DNA of 46,095 bases, taken from a virus. The stretch is taken from positions 1 to 46,095 of IMG/VR virus record IMGVR_UViG_3300027847_000667. One strand, 5' to 3'. This document shows, piece by piece, positions 7,377 through 13,779 of the stretch. A model generated the notes under the pieces. That model saw only the letters and a program-made list of their open reading frames with translations, did no database searches and had not been told where the DNA came from. The position numbers were made by a program, and so were the translations under genes. Positions within the stretch are counted from its first letter, which is position 1, and every line of letters starts with the position of its first letter.

Positions 7377-7595
7377 CTAACCAGAGTTGTGTCGCCTACT
7401 TTGATTTTGTGGACGATACCCCTTTGGCCATGCCGGTTGTCGAGATGCAAGCCTCTTAACTTGTTCTTGCAATTCAGATTTAGATTTCTGCAACTCTGCA
7501 CAATCATACTCAAGTGATTTTACTCTAGATTTTAGCACTTGAACTTCATTTTCCAAGAACGCTTCATTACGTTCAAGTTCTTCACTGCTACTCAT
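7377..7595 (-). CDS. Small coiled-coil protein
   Basis: 72 residues from the ATG at 7595 (GTG at 7598 also possible). GAGGAG is spaced 7 nt upstream of the ATG. Residues 5-50 are heptad-rich (ELERNEAFLENEVQVLKSRV...), and the tail is basic and Gln/Pro-rich. It overlaps the gp59 stop by 8 nt and has its own promoter within gp59. Function is unknown. The helicase-loader neighbourhood suggests a replication accessory role, which is inference. Confidence 0.65.
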   Translation of the reverse strand: MSSSEELERNEAFLENEVQVLKSRVKSLEYDCAELQKSKSELQEQVKRLASRQPAWPKGYRPQNQSRRHNSG

Positions 7596-8175
7596 CACTA
7601 GACTCCTCTATAAGTTTCAATAATTGTATTCTATACTGATTTTTGTCAATTGTCAAGAACCTTTTGTAATTTTTCATCAGTTTTTTAATATCGTACCATA
7701 TGTAATCTTCTGACATACGCCTATTCCAAGTTTTAGTGAATCCTACGAGTTCATCAAGAACTATAAGAGTTTCAAGTGATACTCTTTTGCCAAGATATTC
7801 TTTTAAAATAAGTGGATGATCAGAATCTTTTGCTTCAAATATTGGATTGAAATTCTTTACGAATGGCCTAATTTCTTCGGTGAATACATCATAGAAATTA
7901 TTTCTTTTCTCTTTCCAAGTCTCATAATTTTCATCATTAAAATTTGCAACATAGCAGTTTTTTTCCATAATGAAATTAGCAACTAGATAATTCTTAACAT
8001 CTTCGTACTCTTTATATTTTCTGGAAAGTTTGACAAAGAAAAATCTGTCCTTACGTTTATAGAACGAATCTCTAGGCACACGACTCTTACCTTTGTAAGT
8101 AAAGAAGTCATAATCATTCCTACTAAAATGTGCTTTCATAGCACAATACATCAAATAAATGTCAATTGGTTCCAT
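7588..8175 (-). CDS. 59: Helicase loader gp59
   Basis: 195 residues. It is co-linear with T4 gp59: PIDIYLMYCAMKAHFSR near the start and SFYKRKDRFFFVKLSRKYKEY (T4: AYQKRRDKYFFQKLSEKYKLK). The C-domain has VSLETLIVLDELVGF (T4: ISFETFILLDSFLNI) and NYKRFLTIDKNQYR (T4: KAYRKILNIDSQKA). It loads the gp41-type helicase onto gp32-coated forked DNA. It follows gp33 directly, three bases after its stop, keeping the T4 adjacency of 33 and 59 close to 32. No good Shine-Dalgarno is seen, so it is probably coupled to gp33. Confidence 0.9.
   Translation of the reverse strand: MEPIDIYLMYCAMKAHFSRNDYDFFTYKGKSRVPRDSFYKRKDRFFFVKLSRKYKEYEDVKNYLVANFIMEKNCYVANFNDENYETWKEKRNNFYDVFTEEIRPFVKNFNPIFEAKDSDHPLILKEYLGKRVSLETLIVLDELVGFTKTWNRRMSEDYIWYDIKKLMKNYKRFLTIDKNQYRIQLLKLIEESSDE
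7628..7656 (-). promoter_or_regulatory. Sigma70-type promoter within the gp59 3' end
   Basis: On the minus strand, TTGACA (7651-7656), 17 bp, TAGAAT (7628-7633). It would start transcription about 25 nt before the coiled-coil ORF and drive the tRNA-like gene, the 26-codon ORF and thyX. It matches the spacing of the other early-type promoters here exactly. Confidence 0.6.
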
Positions 8176-8178
8176 TGT

Positions 8179-8397
8179 CTAGATTGGAAGTTGTGCTTGT
8201 TTCGGTAAAAAATTTAAATCTCTTGCATTTGCTTCGATCTTTTCTTTAAGACCTTTTGAAATAAGTTTACTAATAGTCTCAGGTTCAATTCCTTCTTGTT
8301 CGCAATAGTGCAAAACAGCGTCCATATGAGTAATATGTTTCTCTTTTGCGAGGTTTTCAATTGTAATTGTAAAATTTTTTGTTGTGATTAAAGCCAT
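8179..8397 (-). CDS. 33: Late-transcription coactivator gp33
   Basis: 72 residues, shorter than T4 gp33 (112). The central region IENLAKEKHITHMDAVLHYC...IEPETISKLISKGLKEKIEANARDLNFLP aligns in pattern with T4 gp33 (IEKMVEEFGMSYLEATTAFL...IPETQFAKFIPSGIIEKIQSEAIDENLLRP). gp33 bridges RNA polymerase and the sliding clamp to activate late promoters, which agrees with the NATAAATA boxes seen elsewhere in the window. Its usual order beside gp59 supports the call. AAGGA is well spaced 6 nt before the ATG. It follows the tmRNA on the same strand. Confidence 0.8.
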   Translation of the reverse strand: MALITTKNFTITIENLAKEKHITHMDAVLHYCEQEGIEPETISKLISKGLKEKIEANARDLNFLPKQAQLPI

Positions 8398-8580
8398 TGG
8401 TATCCTTCATTATAATAAGTTGAGGGGTTAACCATAGACCCCCCACGGATGTATTACGGCATCACCCGTTGATGTTCTCTAGGCCAAAAAGAATAAACGG
8501 TTACACTTTTGAGGCCTCTAAATCCGCATCGTTCTCCTTATATGTAATAACTTTATTATATATTATAAAGTTATAATAAA
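8398..8580 (-). promoter_or_regulatory. Structured leader between tmRNA and gp33, with a three-codon mini-ORF
   Basis: No gene longer than a few codons is present. In transcription order I see a perfect 10-bp AT hairpin (ATAACTTTAT/ATAAAGTTAT around 8545-8572), a strong AAGGAG (8534-8539) four bases before ATG CGG ATT TAG (8518-8529), an AGGCC...GGCCT inverted repeat, and a GGGGT...ACCCC hairpin near 8422-8440. The Shine-Dalgarno and immediate stop suggest a leader peptide or decoy start. I cannot match it to a known riboswitch. Confidence 0.4.
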
Positions 8581-8624
8581 ATTATACTCGCCTTAGTGCG
8601 TTAGTATAAAATGAGGGTATTCTG

Positions 8625-8908
8625 TTGCTAGGAACCCCCAAAACCCCGAGCAATTATGCGGCTAGCGCATAATCCTCAATTGCAAAGTTATCGTTTGCGT
8701 TTACTTAATTTGATCATAAGGTGATCACTCCACAGTTCTCCACTTTCCTATACATTGTCAGTCGATCCTGTTTCGCCCCCATCAAAAGCGCACACCCAAC
8801 CCCAATTTTGGGGCAATCCCGAACTGCCGGGATGTGCGTTTGTGGTGGAGGCGCGGGGTACTGCCCCCCGGTCCTGGCCAACTTTCAGTCCGTTTCATCA
8901 AACTGTAC
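8625..8908 (-). ncRNA. ssrA: Circularly permuted (two-piece) tmRNA
   Basis: The acceptor piece comes first, from about 8908 to 8843: T stem CGGGG/CCCCG with loop GGCAGTA, then CGCCTCC and A-CCA. A 62-nt intervening segment (8842-8781) is closed by CGCACA/TGTGCG and holds two inner hairpins (CCCG/CGGG and CCCCAA/TTGGGG). The coding piece starts at 8780 with GGGGGCGAAACAGGATCGAC, the conserved tmRNA 5' end. GGGGGCG pairs with CGCCTCC of the first piece (one G-U) to form the acceptor stem, the hallmark of permuted tmRNA. CAAT/GTTG and AACTG/CAGTT pairings between the pieces fit helix P2. The tag ORF and a TTGCT/AGCAA helix (8653-8625) follow. It would rescue stalled ribosomes with SmpB, which is not in this window. 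Confidence 0.93.
8654..8698 (-). other. tmRNA proteolysis-tag reading frame
   Basis: GCA to TAA encodes ANDNFAIEDYALAA, 14 residues. The ANDNFA opening matches the Caulobacter-type tag (AANDNFAEEFAVAA), and the hydrophobic ALAA end is the ClpXP degron common to bacterial tags. The resume codon is taken as GCA after GTAAAC, by analogy to known tmRNAs. Confidence 0.93.
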
Positions 8909-8911
8909 TTA

Positions 8912-8942
8912 TATTTATACCACACTAAACATTTTTTGTCAA
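8912..8942 (-). promoter_or_regulatory. tmRNA promoter, combined sigma70-type and T4-late-type
   Basis: On the minus strand, TTGACA (8937-8942), 17 bp, TATAAA (8914-8919). The -10 is also a full T4-late box TATAAATA (8912-8919). The predicted start near 8908 coincides with the 5' end of the acceptor piece, which independently supports the tmRNA boundary. This is the only promoter in the window that fits both classes. Confidence 0.8.
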
Positions 8943-9057
8943 GGTGTTTGAACTGGTTTAGACTATTATCTTTTCCATTCATCAACTTCTTTATCATGGC
9001 CGGGACGATGGCCATCTTAGGAACGCCCTCCATTTCATAACTATATAAGATTTTAGA

Positions 9058-9777
9058 TTATTTGTAAATTCTAGGCTGGTCTTTACTATTTGTTTCATTC
9101 AGGGCTTCCCACTCTATAATAGAATCTTTCAATGCATCTAAATAGTTGCTCTTTTTCTTAATAAATTCTTGGACTGTGCCATCTTCTGTAACAACTAAAA
9201 TTACTATTTGATCTGTATCAATTCCTGTTAATTCAGTAAACATTTCTGCATATGCAGAGCATTGAATATAGTAATTTTCGTTCCAATCATCAAAGCGTTC
9301 TTTTGTTGATGTCTTAAAGTCGATGACTGAAAGAACACCATTATACTTTGCAATACAATCAACTCTACCAGCTACTTTATATTTATCGCTATACAATGCA
9401 CACTCTTGAGCATATATGTCGCTGATATTACATAAAACCTTATCTCTTAATTGGTCAAACAAACACCAAGGTAAAAAGTCTTTTTTATGTCTTTTCCATT
9501 TATCGGGCCATTCTGTATGTTGATTGTTTAAATAATCCTCACACATATGATGAACTTTGGTTCCTCTAGTTGCAGCAGTTCTTGCAACATAATTTGCCAC
9601 ATCATTTCCTACACGCTTACGCCATTCTATCAAACCTTCTTTATTTCGGATTGATAAAACGGTTGTTATTGATGGATAATAATTTTCCTTTGGTGTTACA
9701 TAGAATCTTTTATGATTTATTGTCTTAGTTTTTAGTTCTGGTAACTTCACTGGTACATGATTAAATTCTATCGTCAT
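9058..9777 (-). CDS. PD-(D/E)XK (RecB/Cas4-like) exonuclease
   Basis: 239 residues. An N-terminal YPSITTVLS and RGTKVHHMCEDY resemble the RecB-nuclease opening motif (GtxvH...E). The catalytic core is AGRVDCIAKYNGVLSVIDFKTS, with Asp and D-x-K, and the QxxxY motif is YYIQCSAYAEMF. Marine T4-like phages carry such an exonuclease next to phoH, probably for recombination or host DNA breakdown. It follows the PhoH gene with overlapping ends. Substrate polarity cannot be predicted from sequence. Confidence 0.8.
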   Translation of the reverse strand: MTIEFNHVPVKLPELKTKTINHKRFYVTPKENYYPSITTVLSIRNKEGLIEWRKRVGNDVANYVARTAATRGTKVHHMCEDYLNNQHTEWPDKWKRHKKDFLPWCLFDQLRDKVLCNISDIYAQECALYSDKYKVAGRVDCIAKYNGVLSVIDFKTSTKERFDDWNENYYIQCSAYAEMFTELTGIDTDQIVILVVTEDGTVQEFIKKKSNYLDALKDSIIEWEALNETNSKDQPRIYK

Positions 9778-10491
9778 TTATTCAATTCCTATGCCAAGCT
9801 TGATTTTATTAATAAGATAACTGCGAACAAACCCGCTACGAACAATATCTCCAATGGTAAATTCTGTACAATTAAATTCTTCCATCTCTCCTAGAATTCG
9901 TAGAAAATCATGTAGTCCATTTTTCTCATTTTGTCTCACTAAATCTGACTGATCAAAATCTCCACAAAATACAATCTTTGAATCTTGTCCTACTCTGGTG
10001 ATAATTGTGTCAAGCTCATGGAAATTTAAATTCTGACACTCATCTACTATAATGATTGTATTATCAAATGTCAGCCCCCTTAGAAAAGAAGTTGATAAAA
10101 AGTATAATGTACCTTGACCCTTTAGTTTATCATATAGATTATTAAATTGTTGTTCATTCTGCATTTCAAACATGAATTGCACCATGTTTTGATATGGAAC
10201 TTGATACAATGCAGCCTTATCTTCCTCATCGCCGGGCAGAAATCCAATCTCTCTGGTAGGAATAAGTGACCGAACAAGAACTACTTTGTTATAAGGTTCC
10301 TTTAAATTTAATACATCTCTTAATGCAAGATAGAGTGATATGAAAGTTTTACCTGTACCAGCAGCACCAAATAAAAATTGGTTCTTACCCTCTTTCCAAG
10401 CGTCAAAAACTACCTTTTGATTATCAGTAATTGATTTGATCGTTACAAGATTGGTATGGTTAATCTCTTTGTTCTTTTTAACACTAGCCAT
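9778..10491 (-). CDS. phoH: PhoH-like P-loop ATPase
   Basis: 237 residues. The Walker A is GAAGTGKT (42-49) and the Walker B IIIVDECQ (146-153), with VRSLIPTREIGFLPGD between them and FCGDFDQSDL after, the usual PhoH/SF1-like pattern. PhoH-like genes are marker genes of marine phages. The biochemical role is unsettled, with RNA-related ATPase activity likely. It lacks extra domains. The gene lies about 130 nt downstream of a late-type promoter and a structured RNA (10524-10621), so regulation through its leader is plausible. Confidence 0.92.
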   Translation of the reverse strand: MASVKKNKEINHTNLVTIKSITDNQKVVFDAWKEGKNQFLFGAAGTGKTFISLYLALRDVLNLKEPYNKVVLVRSLIPTREIGFLPGDEEDKAALYQVPYQNMVQFMFEMQNEQQFNNLYDKLKGQGTLYFLSTSFLRGLTFDNTIIIVDECQNLNFHELDTIITRVGQDSKIVFCGDFDQSDLVRQNEKNGLHDFLRILGEMEEFNCTEFTIGDIVRSGFVRSYLINKIKLGIGIE

Positions 10492-10523
10492 TTTTAATCC
10501 TAATTAACAATAAAGGTGAGGGG

Positions 10524-10621
10524 GGAAGCGCTTCCCCCCTCTATGGTACATAGGCGGAGGGACTTCCCAGCTTACATCAACGCTGTGCGTCAGTGCTGAA
10601 GTTTGATTTCTCGCCCGTACC
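10524..10621 (-). ncRNA. Structured RNA in the phoH leader (unassigned)
   Basis: Read on the minus strand from 10621: GGTAC-GGGCG pairs with CGCCT-AT-GTACC (10545-10556) to close a domain. Inside, ACTTCAGC pairs with GCT-GG-GAAGT. At the tip, TGACGC-ACA-GCGTTG forms a 6-bp hairpin. Immediately after comes a perfect 24-nt GC-rich palindrome (GAGGGGGGAAGC and its complement, about 10518-10541). A TATAAATA box lies 3 bp upstream of the first helix. Nested helices of this kind argue for a real RNA element, a cis-regulatory leader or a small RNA. No T run follows the palindrome. It matches no family I can name. Confidence 0.6.
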
Positions 10622-10623
10622 AA

Positions 10624-10631
10624 TATTTATA
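10624..10631 (-). promoter_or_regulatory. T4-late-type promoter box TATAAATA (phoH)
   Basis: An exact TATAAATA on the minus strand, overlapping the stop of the upstream gene and placed so that transcription would begin at the first base pairs of the structured RNA. A late-type activation needs gp33, which is encoded in this window. Confidence 0.6.
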
Positions 10632-10935
10632 TCACCCTATGTTTTTTCAACACGTTTCTTGTCTTTATTTCTTTATGCGATTTTATTTTACTACCACCAT
10701 ACCTATCGGCTAAAGGAGAGCCAGGATGTGAGTTTGCTATCTGCTCCATACGTTCATTAAACCCGCCATCAGTTTTTGGGCCAACGCCCATAACATGATC
10801 GCCAACAAATGCAAACATTACTGGAACTTGACTAATATGAGGATTATCTTTAAGATAATCTTCTCTCTCATCTATATTCATAAATTCATCATAAGTAAAT
10901 TCTGTATTGTTATCTATAAATGTATAAGTCGGCAT
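10627..10935 (-). CDS. Conserved marine-phage protein, FmdB-like N-terminus
   Basis: 102 residues beginning MPTYTFIDNNTEFTYDEFM, a pattern seen in small proteins of many marine myophages and reminiscent of FmdB-type zinc ribbons. The Cys residues of a true zinc ribbon are missing. The middle GVGPKTDGGFNERMEQIA is followed by a basic C-terminus. It overlaps the next upstream ORF by one base. Function is unknown. Confidence 0.6.
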   Translation of the reverse strand: MPTYTFIDNNTEFTYDEFMNIDEREDYLKDNPHISQVPVMFAFVGDHVMGVGPKTDGGFNERMEQIANSHPGSPLADRYGGSKIKSHKEIKTRNVLKKHRVI

Positions 10936-11123
10936 TAAAATTTCAACTCCAATTGATTAGGATCGCCCCCTAAAATAGCAACCTTTGCAGTAAGCTCATC
11001 TACTCTTTCTATCAGATTTTTTTGTCTAATGAAAGAATTTTGCAGACTTTTCTGTAATTCATAAACTTCTCTTTCCCACAAGTCAACCATACTGAGCGTA
11101 TTCTCTTTCTTGTTCATTGTCAT
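10935..11123 (-). CDS. Small coiled-coil protein
   Basis: 62 residues from the ATG at 11123, which has GGAG 7 nt upstream. A longer frame to 11162 runs inside the preceding gene. Residues 10-55 form heptads (VDLWEREVYELQKSLQ...LIERVDELTAKVAIL). It overlaps the 3' end of the upstream gene by 41 nt. No family is recognised. Confidence 0.55.
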   Translation of the reverse strand: MTMNKKENTLSMVDLWEREVYELQKSLQNSFIRQKNLIERVDELTAKVAILGGDPNQLELKF

Positions 11124-11595
11124 TGAACCACTCCGGTTTATCTCGACGTTTCCACGTTGCAAAGTCTGACTTCTCTAATATATAGTATTTATGGTATGCA
11201 GACACAGCATCATCATCCTTACAATAATCTGGCATACATTGTGGAGGGTCAGTGAATCCAAACCGATAAATGGCTGGAACATTACTCAATGGTTCTAATA
11301 ATCGTTCTGTCGCATGATGTTTACCATACCTATAAGTGTACTCTTTCATAAGAGCAACCATATGATTGTATAACCACATATAATGATCGAATGAATAACG
11401 AACCCATATAGTACTAGGATGGTTCTTATGAGCCATCTTATACATACCAACATTATCGGCATGTTCATCCCCATCAAGAATACGATGAGCCGTAGATAAC
11501 ATTTGAGCGGACTCAAGTATCATCTTGACAACGTGTTTATCACACATCATCTGTGCAGCAATCTCAGGGTCTTTATCAAGATAGAAAATGTTCAT
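11083..11595 (-). CDS. Conserved marine-phage protein of unknown function
   Basis: 170 residues starting MNIFYLDKDPEIAAQMMCDKHVVKMILESAQMLSTAHR. I associate this opening with unnamed proteins from T4-like cyanophages and pelagiphages. It is rich in His, Tyr and Trp (HKNHPSTIWVRYSFDHYMWLY) with a C-terminal DPPQCMPDYC segment, which might bind metal. It overlaps the next gene. No reaction can be assigned. Confidence 0.6.
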   Translation of the reverse strand: MNIFYLDKDPEIAAQMMCDKHVVKMILESAQMLSTAHRILDGDEHADNVGMYKMAHKNHPSTIWVRYSFDHYMWLYNHMVALMKEYTYRYGKHHATERLLEPLSNVPAIYRFGFTDPPQCMPDYCKDDDAVSAYHKYYILEKSDFATWKRRDKPEWFNDNEQEREYAQYG

Positions 11596-11601
11596 TACAA
11601 T

Positions 11602-11910
11602 TCAGCGGTTATCTCCACTTCCATTAATTTTATTACGTTTCATCCTTGACCTTAATTTATCAACATTGGCCTGTGCAATCTCTTCTAAAGTTACACCAAG
11701 ATCATCAGCAAGAGCAGAGATATACCATAGCACATCACCTAGTTCTAGTCCGACTCCATCCAGAGATTTACCATCCCGAATATTCTTCTTCACCTTCTCT
11801 GCAACCTCACCAGCCTCTCCACACAAACCAAGTGTAGGATATGTTATCTTACAATCTTCTGGATAGATTGCTGTTGATCGTGCAAATTCTTGGTATTCAT
11901 CAAATGTCAT
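11602..11910 (-). CDS. mazG: MazG-like nucleotide pyrophosphohydrolase
   Basis: 102 residues. The all-alpha MazG signature is complete: [16 protein letters not shown] (ExxE) and [18 protein letters not shown] (ExxD). These enzymes hydrolyse NTP/dNTPs to monophosphates. Phage MazG has been proposed to alter host nucleotide or (p)ppGpp pools, or to sanitise nucleotides for replication. It overlaps the SleB-type gene by 4 nt and has no separate promoter. Confidence 0.88.
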   Translation of the reverse strand: MTFDEYQEFARSTAIYPEDCKITYPTLGLCGEAGEVAEKVKKNIRDGKSLDGVGLELGDVLWYISALADDLGVTLEEIAQANVDKLRSRMKRNKINGSGDNR

Positions 11911-12449
11911 TTAATGTCCCATCTATAAAAAATGTGGTCTTGTATTTCCACGGTTTTCTGTTTTGTTTTTGCCCATCCAGGCGTTACATAATATGCATGA
12001 TAAAACAAAGCACCACCTGTAATATCTACAAATGATATTTCATCATACATTATTGCTTCAGCTAAGTCAAGTAACTCTTTATACTTTTCTTTGTTCTGAG
12101 GAATATCACTTTTCCCATCGCAATACCAAGAAAATTGACACCTATTTTTTATGGGATAATATTTTCGTTCACTTGCTAGTAAATTTTTGTGTTGGCGAGT
12201 TTTCCAACTTTCTCTAATCGGACCTTGTTCAATAACTTCACATACACTATTAGGAAACCGTGGGTCATTGACACGATTTAATACCACCGCAGATACAGCA
12301 AAAAGACCAGCAATCTCTTGATTTCTGGTTTCATAATACATATTGAGCGCAAGACACTCTGTAGCTCTATCTGGAACCTGTTGCGTTTGAATGGCAGAGG
12401 TTGTTAGAATTATTACAACCCCGGCCAAAACTATCGCAGCAAAATTCAT
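11907..12449 (-). CDS. SleB-type cell wall hydrolase (candidate endolysin)
   Basis: 180 residues. An N-terminal hydrophobic segment (residues 3-20) acts as a signal-anchor or secretion signal. It is followed by the Hydrolase_2 (PF07486) pattern: [14 protein letters not shown] with the catalytic Glu, [20 protein letters not shown], and [10 protein letters not shown]. It would cleave peptidoglycan glycan strands. The membrane anchor suggests a SAR-type endolysin or a virion/host-envelope muralytic enzyme. It overlaps its neighbours by 1-4 nt. The spanin pair of the window lies separately at 32.5-33.2 kb. Confidence 0.85.
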   Translation of the reverse strand: MNFAAIVLAGVVIILTTSAIQTQQVPDRATECLALNMYYETRNQEIAGLFAVSAVVLNRVNDPRFPNSVCEVIEQGPIRESWKTRQHKNLLASERKYYPIKNRCQFSWYCDGKSDIPQNKEKYKELLDLAEAIMYDEISFVDITGGALFYHAYYVTPGWAKTKQKTVEIQDHIFYRWDIK

Positions 12450-12931
12450 TATGCTTCTTCCATCATATCTTCACGATCTGCAATACCCATTTCCTCACAG
12501 AACCGAATGAATAGCCCTAATTGACGCCCATAGGCATCAATTTCCCAAGGGTAGTCCCAATAGTCCATATCATCAGTATGCATCTTTTCTCCCTTGAAAC
12601 GAACCATATTGGGAGAATTGACATACTCATACATTTCATCCTTTGCCCACTGCTTGACATGAACCAACTCATGGGCAAGCGTGATAAGAATGTTACGAAT
12701 GTTCATGGTACTGTCAAGTTCAATGGTGAATTCCTTCGGCCGACGGATATCGTCTTCCCAAATGCAGGAACCTTCCATATCATGGTTCTTACCAAGAGTG
12801 CGGTTTAACTTGATGGTAATTTCAAGACTCTCCATGAGTCTTTTACCCATCAATTTTTCAGTATAGAACCAAGTTGCATGTTCGACCAATTTGCGAAATG
12901 CTTTGTTGGAACCTTTAACGTGAAGTAGCAT
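12449..12931 (-). CDS. Zincin-like (SprT-type) protein with HELVH motif
   Basis: 160 residues. TLAHELVHVKQW contains HExxH at 87-91, and a downstream YPWEIDAYGRQ supplies a possible third ligand Glu, as in SprT/M48-like zincins. The N-terminal half has LEITIKLNR and FTIELDSTM strands. Such small putative metalloproteases occur in marine T4-like phages without known substrates. It ends one base into the hydrolase gene. Confidence 0.7.
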   Translation of the reverse strand: MLLHVKGSNKAFRKLVEHATWFYTEKLMGKRLMESLEITIKLNRTLGKNHDMEGSCIWEDDIRRPKEFTIELDSTMNIRNILITLAHELVHVKQWAKDEMYEYVNSPNMVRFKGEKMHTDDMDYWDYPWEIDAYGRQLGLFIRFCEEMGIADREDMMEEA

Positions 12932-12948
12932 AATTATCTCACATTATT

Positions 12949-13374
12949 TCAGATATAAGGGGCCAAGACCCCTTCCATATATAAGGGGCCAAGACCCCTT
13001 CCATCCAGATATAAGGGGCCAGTCCACTTGATAGCATAGTTACCATCAAGGACGTTACCCCTTGCAGCGTTTCGCGCAGGAGCAGCTGCTCCTGCGGGCT
13101 TCAGAATGTCACCCAACTTAAACTTCTTATCGTTGTCAACACCAACGACAAACGCAAGCACACCACCACGCTCATCGGCAATCTTGATGTACTTACTACC
13201 ATAGGTAATGGTGAACTTGTCGGCATACCTTGCCTTCATATCCTCATTAAAATGCGGCCACTGCCGCGCCGCGCGGCGCGCAGGAAAATTATGATAGTCC
13301 TCAATCATGGCAGCCTTCATCTTAGACAGACCAGACAGGATACTCTTAGAACTTTCTTTGACGTAAATAGTCAT
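12949..13374 (-). CDS. Hypothetical protein with repeat-derived C-terminus
   Basis: 141 residues from the ATG at 13374, which overlaps the preceding stop (TAATG). The core (YADKFTITYGSKYIKIADERGGVLAFVVG) is beta-rich and unnamed. Two oddities are visible. GC-rich palindromic DNA encodes ARRAARQ and AAAPARNAARG, and the last 25 residues are encoded by 26-nt direct repeats read in shifting frames (GPLYLDGRGL, GPLYMEGVL, APYI). The ancestral stop was probably earlier. Confidence 0.6.
   Translation of the reverse strand: MTIYVKESSKSILSGLSKMKAAMIEDYHNFPARRAARQWPHFNEDMKARYADKFTITYGSKYIKIADERGGVLAFVVGVDNDKKFKLGDILKPAGAAAPARNAARGNVLDGNYAIKWTGPLYLDGRGLGPLYMEGVLAPYI
12953..13021. repeat. 26-nt direct repeats with internal hairpins
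   Basis: Copies lie at 12953-12978 and 12979-13004, with a partial third at 13009-13021. Each contains AAGGGG-TCTTGG-CCCCTT on the minus strand, a 6-bp hairpin. Because 26 is not a multiple of three, successive copies encode different peptides. They lie at the 3' end of the ORF and could also serve as transcription-stalling hairpins, although no T run follows. Confidence 0.8.
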
Positions 13375-13628
13375 TATCCAGCAACTCCATTCACTTCCCA
13401 ATTGTAAATCCCAATGGCCTCATCCCACAACCGTAGGGCGTCACCATCGTCCTCAAAACCTTCTTCAGATGCAAAATCCATCGTGGAAGAGCCCATGACC
13501 CGATCAGCAAGTCCAACCGTCTTGAGAGTATAGGCAATACTTTCAGCAGTCTTTCCCCAACCCTTGAGGTTGAATGAACCAGCGAACATCTTAATACCAC
13601 CATTATCGGCAGAAATATAGTCAATCAT
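13374..13628 (-). CDS. Hypothetical protein, first gene behind an early-type promoter
   Basis: 84 residues from ATG at 13628 (TTG at 13631 is an alternative). AAGGA is about 8 nt upstream. It opens MIDYISADNGGIKMFAGSFNL and has an acidic mid-section EEGFEDDGDALRLWDEAI. No family is recognised. It begins the operon running through the zincin, SleB and MazG genes. Confidence 0.6.
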   Translation of the reverse strand: MIDYISADNGGIKMFAGSFNLKGWGKTAESIAYTLKTVGLADRVMGSSTMDFASEEGFEDDGDALRLWDEAIGIYNWEVNGVAG

Positions 13629-13658
13629 CAAATCGTCCTTCTTTTTTGATTATGTCTT

Positions 13659-13687
13659 ATGATACCATACGGAATAGGGTTTGTCAA
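13659..13687 (-). promoter_or_regulatory. Sigma70-type promoter of the 13.6 kb operon
   Basis: On the minus strand, TTGACA (13682-13687), 17 bp, TATCAT (13659-13664), about 30 nt before the ATG at 13628. Confidence 0.7.
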
Positions 13688-13700
13688 GAAGAATCGTATC

Positions 13701-13779
13701 TTCTAAGTCCTTGATTCTAAACGATTTTCTAAAAAAGTTCTAAGTCCTTGATTCTAAACGATTTTCTAAAAAAGTTCTA
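13701..13779. repeat. 37-bp tandem duplication at the cupin gene 3' end
   Basis: Two copies of a 37-bp unit (13701-13737, 13738-13774) plus five further bases. The right copy forms the last codons of the cupin-like gene (FLENRLESRT and stop). The left copy lies beyond the stop and is non-coding in that frame. The two are identical, so the duplication is recent. Confidence 0.9.

Noticed and set aside
8409-8530. gp33 leader as a glutamine or preQ1 riboswitch
   Set aside because: Partial resemblance only; the conserved cores of those riboswitches are not present in the correct order.
8997-9020. ATGGCC/GGCCAT hairpin as terminator of the nuclease gene
   Set aside because: A 6-bp stem with no following T run on either strand; weak.
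8782-9033. 83-codon minus-strand ORF running through the tmRNA promoter and acceptor piece
   Set aside because: It crosses the promoter and the permuted tmRNA, has no ribosome binding site, and its composition follows the RNA secondary structure.
12953-13021. 26-nt repeats as a CRISPR array
   Set aside because: Copies are contiguous with no spacers and are part of a coding tail; no cas genes in the window.
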